This document shows positions 57,351-64,000 of a stretch of 64,000 bases of DNA, one piece after another (position 1 is the stretch's first letter; each line of letters opens with the position of its first letter). The notes under the pieces are model-generated. The model saw only the letters and a program-made list of their open reading frames with translations. It searched no databases and was not told the DNA's origin. The position numbers were made by a program, and so were the translations under genes. Location of the stretch: positions 51,179,384-51,243,383 of the forward strand of contig CP154955.1 in assembly GCA_039621445.1 (NCBI GenBank), in the 5' to 3' direction. The stretch is from Euglena gracilis. Its lineage: Eukaryota > Euglenida > Euglenophyceae > Euglenales.

Positions 57351-57649
57351 GCGGCACACAATCTTCTCCCAACATCCCCAGGGGTGGGATACCACTGGAT
57401 GCTTCTCCGATCCCCATCCGAGAGGGGTTCTTACATCATGGGGCATGGTTTTCATGAACCGGCTTTTCCAGGAGTATCTAGACTAACCCCATAATTAGGA
57501 GTTGCTGCACGGTCACATTGCAGGAAACCCGAGGAGGGAGGGCTTCCTATTTGGCACCCCCCCACAGATCCCCCCGTCTCTTGACTGACTTCGGCCTTTG
57601 AGGGCAGGCCTGGAGGGCCTGCCCTCACGGATCCCCCCAGATCAAAAAG

Positions 57650-57745
57650 AGTGTCGCTTAGGCGGCAGAACTCGCACTGAGGCGGCCGGATTCGCACTTA
57701 AGGGTTTTTTCTTTGAAATGGACGCATTTGCGCAAATTTACAATT
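57650..57745 (-). repeat. 200-base dispersed repeat, inverted partial copy
   Basis: Carries GGCGGCCGGATTCGCACTTAA and GCATTTGCGCAAATTT, the reverse of the right end of the copy at 58160-58363. Confidence 0.75.
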
Positions 57746-57850
57746 TTTGCGATATTTCTGGAACCCTGTACCCTGACACACGATGAACAGTTTATGAATT
57801 GTTACAATCCTGTGCTGTAGGGGATTAACTGCTGCTTACCAAATGAATGA

Positions 57851-57979
57851 ATGGATAGGGCCGAGGGTGAGACTGGTGCTCTCGTACATCAAACAGGTGG
57901 GAAACACACCCCCATTGTTACGACACTTGGAACTGGTGCTGACGTGCTAGCTGAACTGATTTGGATACTGCAGCCGCCG
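57851..57979 (+). CDS. Possible first coding exon on the plus strand
   Basis: ATG at 57851 follows an in-frame TGA; 43 open codons (MDRAEGETGALVHQTGGKHT, PIVTTLGTGADVLAELIWIL, QPP) end at a consensus donor CCG|GTAAGA. No second exon was found. On the minus strand the same bases are closed in all three frames over their length. Confidence 0.35.
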
Positions 57980-58044
57980 GTAAGAACACACGGAGCCTTA
58001 TTACATCACACACTGCAGACTACGTCAGCCAGCAGTCGCGCAAC

Positions 58045-58363
58045 TGATGTGTGTTTATGCGCGCATTTGCACAAATAAACACAATTACGTTTTGTGGGCG
58101 CATTTGCGCAAATAAAACGCAAAAACACTTTGAGGTTAAAATGACATGTTTGTGGGCGCAAATGCGCCCTCAAAAACACCATTTTTGGCCAAAATCCCGG
58201 GGTCACACTGCCAAAAACAGAAGTTTACTCATTTTTTGCAATCTCTTGTCACAATGTTTTCAAACCCCCCGGAGCCACACTGCCGAAATCAAAAATTTCG
58301 GACATTTGCGCAAATGCGCAAATAAACATAAAAAAAGCTTAATTGCGAATCCGGCCGCCTAAA
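58045..58363 (+). repeat. GCGCAAAT palindromes and 200-base repeat, copy 3
   Basis: 58085-58165 matches 13585-13660; 58160-58363 matches 16325-16545 and 21600-21778. The join shows that both belong to one longer repeat of at least 280 bases. Confidence 0.85.
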
Positions 58364-58368
58364 TCGCA

Positions 58369-58792
58369 CTAACCCCCCCCCCCATTAGAAGCCCCCCGGG
58401 GCTACTATTCGGTCACTCTGCGGAAAACCCGAGGGGGGGGGGGGCTTCTGATTGGGTACCCTTTGTCTAAAGGAAAAACTTTGGCCGGCGGTCGATCCGG
58501 GGATCGAACGGGGTCCAAGTTTAAAAAAAAATGCAAGACGCATTTATTCTAGTTTTTGGGTGGATAGGCCATGTTCCAAGGATACTAGATATCACTTTTG
58601 TTCCCAATGTCGACCTTTTTTCGTGGAGAATTTTCGAGGTTTTCACCATTTTTCGGAATTTTTTTCGTCAATTTTGTTATTGTTCTGTTATTGTTCTGTT
58701 ATTTGGATTTTTGGCGGGAAACCTGAGGGGGGGGCTTCTATTTGGGGGGGTTGTTATTTGGGGGGGGGGCTTCTAATTGGGGGGGGGGTTAG
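58369..58792. mobile_element. Double-hairpin element, word ATTAGAAG
   Basis: Starts CTAACCCCCCCCCCCATTAG-AAGCC and ends GGCTTCTAATTGGGGGGGGGG-TTAG; GGCTTCT recurs at 58443, 58733 and 58767. Interior 58490-58700 is an inverted copy of the GGGCGGTCC family (GATCGAACGGGG, GGGTGGATAGGCC, CCCAATGTCGACC). Confidence 0.8.
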
Positions 58793-59212
58793 AGGATTCT
58801 TCCTTTTGTCAGTGTGTGTGCACATCGACATTTTTTTTTGAAAATGGCAATACCTGACTCCAAAACCCAACAATGTGATCAGGATGTGATGTGGTGCCCC
58901 AGGATGCGGAGGTGGAAGCAGTTACCACAGCAGTACGGGATACATAAACACCCAGCATATGTGCTTGGGAACCTTCCACCATCTTCCTCATCAACATGGG
59001 AAGATTTGGGGCAGGTCATGCTCAGCCTGAAATGATGCCTTGAACCTTCAATATCGTGAAAAAAATGGTGGTTGGTGTGAGCATTTACATAAATGGTCTG
59101 TGTGCACAAATGCGCACAACAACCAACGGCGCAAATGCCCAAAGGGGCCACAGGTGCCAGCTGAAATTGGTGTGTTGTGAAATTGTCCAAATGGTTGCAC
59201 AAATGCGCAAAC

Positions 59213-59365
59213 CAGGGCGTTTTTTAACGACCTCCCCCCCCAATGGGGTGTCCAGCACAGAGGCTAGAAAATTTGGGCTGTCTGGAAAAATACTGCTGGC
59301 TGCCCCCCCTCCCAGGGGTCCAGGGTTGGAGCTGGGCCTGACCCGTTTGTTAAAACATCTCACAT
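59213..59365. mobile_element. Short CAGG-ended MITE fragment
   Basis: Starts CAGGGCGTTTTTTAACGACC, has a C-run/GGGG hairpin and GCTGGCTGCC arms, and fades near GTTTGTTAAAAC. Ends not certain. The stretch 59,370-62,100 holds short TATATG-like, TTAGG-like and G-run pieces and a 23-base tandem copy (GGGTCGGATTTGGGCAGGAT) near 61700, but no gene I can support. Confidence 0.4.
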
Positions 59366-62114
59366 TTCAGGTTCAATTTCAAACTGCAATAAAGCCGCAC
59401 CCTCTGGTGATGGGTGTGCACAGATATGCAAACTGGGAAGAGATTTTTTTGTGTGTAACTTCAGAAAATTTGACCCCACCCCCCGGGGGGGGGCACTAGC
59501 ACACTGTATTTGACCTTCTCAGACGTACCGCGCAACAACCCCACTCTGAGCACAGCACCTCCACATGCTGCTCTCCTGCCACTTCCATTCTTCTCTTGTC
59601 TCAGAAGTCCCCGTTGTTAAGGCTTCAAAATGAAAACAAAATTTCGGTGGTGTGCGCAAATGTGCACACCAACATCTACTTGGGGGGTTTCTTCTTTTTG
59701 GGTCATTTTGGCTGCTGTCGGTCAATTCTGGGTGCAGTCTCATACTTGCACATAGAGGCACGGGCGGGGGCATACCGCAGGAGCTTGAGACACGGGGGTG
59801 CCCTGCTGCACGGCCCTGGGGGGGCAGCACCAGAACATCTCTTTTCTGCTTCCAATAAACGTAAAACTATTTCGAAGAGGTTCTCAATCACGAGGCGTAA
59901 AATACATGCCAATGCTAGCTAAGCATGAACACGGTGTCGGCCAAAAAAACCAACCAAATGGGTCAACCATGCATGGGAGCCAGCCGTAAGTGCTGGGGCG
60001 GCTTGTCTGAAATGCATTTGTGGATCGCTTTCTGGCTACCATCGATTGCTTATGTATTGGCCAGGAAACTATTTTTTTGATTGAGACTCTACAGCCCTGA
60101 AACACTCTGCCACAACACATAAAAAATCAATTGGTTACCACAGAAAAATTGGTGAAAAATTGAAAAAAAAAGTTGAGCGGTGGATAAGGTTGAATGTGCG
60201 AAGGGAAAGACTGAGGCCAAATGAAGATGCCGTGGAAATGTGATGGATGATATGCACACCCAAGACCGGAGGATGGCGCAGGTGGACCTGAAGGTGTGCG
60301 CAGTCCCCAACAGCCCCCCTCGAGAGCATCGCATCCAAAATGAACACAATTTGTGTGTGCCTTTTTTACCCGTGCGGTTTTCTGAATCTGTATCTTTGGC
60401 TTTGGAACACGATTGTGATGCATACTTCCACGTGCCCAACGCACTGATGATTTTATCAATGATGATGATTCCGGAATTTCATCAATCGACTGAAAATTCA
60501 CATGTGTTCAATGTGTACAAGTATATGTACACTTATATGTAATGTGTAATGTGTTTATGTGTACATATTACGTATAAATACACATACAAACATATTTATA
60601 TAAATAGAAACATACACACATGCATATGCATATTTTCATTTATATAGACACAGGCATATGCAAAAACATATAGACATATGCATAGACATACATATACATT
60701 TGTGCGTGTATGTATATGTGTGTATATGCATCGGCATGCACATATGCATGTGCATATGGTTGCTTACACAGCAGCTTCACACCAGTGCCCACCTGAGACC
60801 ACAAATACGATAAGGGGGGGGGGTTGGTCCCTAAAACTATGACACACCGACCCAAATGTCGGCAGTCCTGGGAATCTCTCGATTCAACGGTTCTTTGAAC
60901 GGCGTTCCGGACGCTGAGTTAAGGGGTAGGGTTAATTTATGGTTTAGGCCTAACTTTGGGCTTGAATTATGCCTAACTCTGGCCTGATTTTAAGCCAAAT
61001 TTCAAAACATTCAATCAAACTGGGGCTAAAATCCTACCGCCAACCCATTTCCAAAATCCAAATCCCAACTTGAAACCCCTTTATGCAAGGGACCTGTATG
61101 CCACCCGTGCAGTGGAAGCACCAGAACTTTCCCGGTGGAGCGGTGGAGTCGGAAAAAGTCCGAAATTGAGGCGCCAAATTTTCGTTGTGTACCTCCAATA
61201 TTTCCGCAAAAATGTGCAATTATTATCCAAAGTGGAGCATTTCTGGTGGAAAAAATGCTGTATCCACCCAAATTTTTCTCAATTTTTAGTAAATGACACT
61301 AGCGTCTGGCTCCACGTCGGGGGGGGGGGGGGGCTTTACATTTGGTCGGCAAAACCAAACCCCCCTGGCCGGGCTTTATTTTTTGGGGGTTGAATTGATT
61401 GGCCCAGCAAGGGGGAATTGAAGAAGCGAATTGTTAGGAAAGGGAACGGGCTTAAGGACCCAACATGGCTCTTTTAGCACTCTGTTCAACCAGTTCAGAA
61501 GCAACTTTTATTAATGATTATGATATTGTGGAACATTTTATGCATTTCCAGCCAGCCAGCAGCCTTTTTCCAACCCCGGACCTCTCCATCGACGAGTTTT
61601 ATTTATTTTGTAGCCTCCCAAAGGGTGTCTGGACAGCAACGGAGTTTTGGCTTCCCTTTCGGGGCTGCAAAAAAATGGGCAAAAAAATGGCAAAATGGGT
61701 CGGATTTGGGCAGGATCAATGGGTCGGATTTGGGCAGGATCTGCTCAGGGCAAATTTTGTATCAAAAAAATCGACTTCTGCAGAATTGGCAGTTTTTCGC
61801 AATATCGATTTTTTTTTAGGAAACTGGTTCGTTCCGAGGTGGGTTCCAGCCTTGGGACCCCCACAGGGGGGGGGGTCAGCCAGTAGCCTTTTTCAATCCA
61901 GCCCAAACTTTCCAGTCTCTGACCTGGACCCTCCCCGGGGTTTGTTTAAGCAACGCCCTGACGAGTACCATTTATAGGTTTATGATTTTTGTATGTGCAT
62001 GTGCATGTGCACATGTTTATTTATGTGTATGTGCATATGCGATTGTAATAAAATTGGTATTTGGCCACAATTGAAGGCCGCCGAAGGTCATAGAGGATAC
62101 CTGAAAAATTTTGA

Positions 62115-62207
62115 TTCCCCCCCCAAATATAAATCCCCCTGCTCTGAGGGTCTTGAAATCCCGTCCAAATATAAATAGGGGGGGGGCTTTATATTTGGGC
62201 GGGTTTA
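62115..62207. mobile_element. Minimal hairpin element, word AAATATAA
   Basis: TTCCCCCCCCAAATATAAATCC and the inverse GGCTTTATATTTGGGCGGG-TTT, with an internal AAATATAAATAGGGG, in 93 bases. A related fragment lies at 61310-61395. Confidence 0.65.
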
Positions 62208-62299
62208 CTTCACATTACCATTACAAAGAATAAAAAAAGCGATTGGGTCTTCAGGGAGAGACTGTGACGGACGGGCCGGAGGAGGGTCATCTCCCACAC

Positions 62300-62341
62300 C
62301 CCATATTTGGGCCCGTACATGCGGTTCCACTGGGCCAACAG
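62300..62341 (-). CDS. Short candidate exon, phase 1-1, 14 codons
   Basis: Very good acceptor (TATGTGGTATTGTCTTACAG), donor TGGG|GTGTGGGAG. Peptide VGPVEPHVRAQIW. If the donor is skipped the same frame continues GDDPPPARPSQSLPEDP. Most upstream member of the phase 1-1 series that I can place. Confidence 0.45.
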
Positions 62342-63325
62342 CTGTAAGACAATACCACATATAATGGGAGAGGCACAGTGCATTTAACACCTGAGTTGGT
62401 ACACATTACACGCAACACGAGATCACAGCGCAGTCAAAATGCAGGCATGTGCACTCGAGTGCATGCACACGCAAACACATAGACTCGCACACAGACACAC
62501 ACCATAGACAAACAACGTGATGTCCACAGACGTGCAATATTGCTCACAAACACAATCACCACACCACAAAAAAAAACACGACACGACAGTGCACAACGTT
62601 GCACAACACACCAGACACACAAAACTGCACAGTATACAATCAGCACTGTCTCCCACTCAGCAAACCTCAGTTATTGGGTCCTCTGGCCGGAAACTGCGCT
62701 TAGCCATCCGCTGCGGGTTTGGGATGGCCACCGAGCAGCTCGAAAAAAAAAACCACATAAAAAAATGCCAGAGAAAACAACTGGGAATGAGTTGGCTATT
62801 GGAGAAAAGGCTGTGAAATGAAAAAACAAATAATAATAAACTAATAAAATAATAAAATAACAAAATAATAAAAATAAATAATTAATAAAAATAAAAGCAC
62901 AAAAACACCCGTGGTTAAACACCAGAATTTGTGGGAAAATTTTAAGCCAGCGCCAGCTCCCCCTTTGAGCCCATCGACTCAATCATCAAAAAAGAGGGGG
63001 GAATGAAACATTGGAGTTGTCTTGGGGATCCTGCCAGAGGGAAATGGATCTTGGGATGCTCTGATCGGAAGAGGACAAACCGTTGGGGGCGGTTGGCATT
63101 TCGTCCACAGGCTCCGCCCCGGATAGAAAAAGGCATGCCAAGAGAAAAACAGAACGGTTGAGATGGGAATCAATGTCAGAGAACTGTTGGGGTATTAGAC
63201 AAATGAGTGAGGAACAGTCGAACTCTGCTTCGGGGCCTCTGACACAAAGCCGGCCGGAGCTGGTGGATGGAAAAACAATCGGCATGCAGGCCTATAATGG
63301 ATTTCCTGCCAATTCATTGTCTGCT

Positions 63326-63446
<121 letters not shown>

Positions 63447-63613
63447 TGTGTGTGTTTTAACATGTCAGAGTTTCATTTTCGAACACTATTCAGAAAACCC
63501 CTGTACCCAGTTGTGGGATGTTATGCTGTGTCATGCCATGTCATGCCATGTCATCATGTCATGTCATATCATGTTGTGTTCTGTTCTGTTATAAATATTC
63601 CCCAGTCGTATAC

Positions 63614-63768
63614 ATCCATCGAAAATTTAGACTGCACAAAACAGTGCATTAACTTGGCCACGCATTTTCTGGCCCAAGCCTGGACCCATTGCCCATACTC
63701 CGCCCCGTACTCCTCGTTCCACGCCTGGAGCAACGCGGGGACATGGTCCTGCAGCGTGACGGCAATGG
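63614..63768 (-). CDS. Candidate exon, helical, 52 codons
   Basis: Acceptor CCCGGGGTGTCTCACCAG, incoming phase 1. Peptide IAVTLQDHVPALLQAWNEEY, GAEYGQWVQAWARKCVAKLM, HCFVQSKFSMD: amphipathic helices, unlike the stalk exons. A donor at GAT|GTATAC gives outgoing phase 0, so its link to the series is not secure. It could belong to the N-terminal domain of the same gene or to another gene. Confidence 0.45.
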
Positions 63769-64000
63769 CTGGTGAGACACCCCGGGAAAAAACACATTGC
63801 AGCAAACATGCGGCGACAATTCGACAAGGCTGATTTGACCGGGGCTATCACTGCGTGAACAGTTGGACAGAGTGTTCTTTTCTGTGGGGACGGTTGTTGC
63901 AATCGCAATAAAGCTCCGATGAAGCATGCCTTTATCTGCTTTTTTTTTTAACTTGGACAACTGCGTTTTCCTGGGTCGCCCCTCCACTGTCTATAGACGG

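Noticed and set aside
58879-59031. Minus-strand exon with HVDEEDGGRFPSTYAG
   Set aside because: In phase 1 the frame after the acceptor starts with a stop; only another phase is open.

Overview
This window reads as nuclear DNA of a eukaryote with a very repeat-rich genome, most likely a protist or alga. I cannot name the species. The evidence is canonical pyrimidine-tract/CAG splice acceptors with GT donors, a Ty3/gypsy chromovirus, a non-LTR endonuclease remnant, hAT-like MITEs with 8-bp target duplications, kilobases of (CA)n, (ATAC)n and (GATA)n, and hundreds of G- or C-runs of 8-17 bases. There is no operon structure, no rRNA and no confident tRNA.

Region 1 (about 1-12,300, minus strand) is one long Ty3/gypsy chromovirus. 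In coding order it has a leader with a splice acceptor, a coiled-coil ORF of about 800 codons, a Gag with two CCHC knuckles and an SR-rich tail, an aspartic protease, a DIRS/Dam-like module, reverse transcriptase, RNase H, integrase and a chromodomain. An extra Pro/Gln/Ala-rich ORF follows and runs off the left edge; it lies just behind a good splice acceptor. Gag is intact across its ORF, but Pol and the upstream ORF are broken by frameshifts and a stop. No LTR pair is visible, so one or both ends lie outside the window or are lost. The region is saturated with tiny perfect hairpins.

Region 2 (about 12,300-20,500) holds a C-terminal fragment of an R2-type restriction-like endonuclease, clusters of GCGCAAAT palindromes, a hAT MITE with an exact 8-bp target duplication, and other short repeats.

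Region 3 (about 20,600-63,800) is the main surprise. Short open islands on the minus strand, each preceded by a splice acceptor and followed by a GT donor, share the same intron phase (phase 1 in, phase 1 out). Their peptides are rich in Ser, Thr, Pro, Ala, Glu and Asp. The last one (23,917-24,080) carries a hydrophobic helix, a basic tail and a stop. I infer one long host gene for a membrane-anchored, mucin-like or stalk-like protein, running from at least 62.3 kb down to 23.9 kb. Its introns are packed with MITEs, hairpin elements and microsatellites.

The introns contain several repeat families: CAGG-ended hAT MITEs with GTnnnnAC-like target duplications; double-hairpin elements in which the same element-specific word recurs at each hairpin; a 250-bp family flanked by GGGCGGTCC; a 200-bp family linked to the GCGCAAAT palindromes; and a decayed DDE-type transposase with a short Cys-rich tail ORF. 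In 36.5-40.8 kb five or six hairpin elements stand end to end, separated only by microsatellite DNA.
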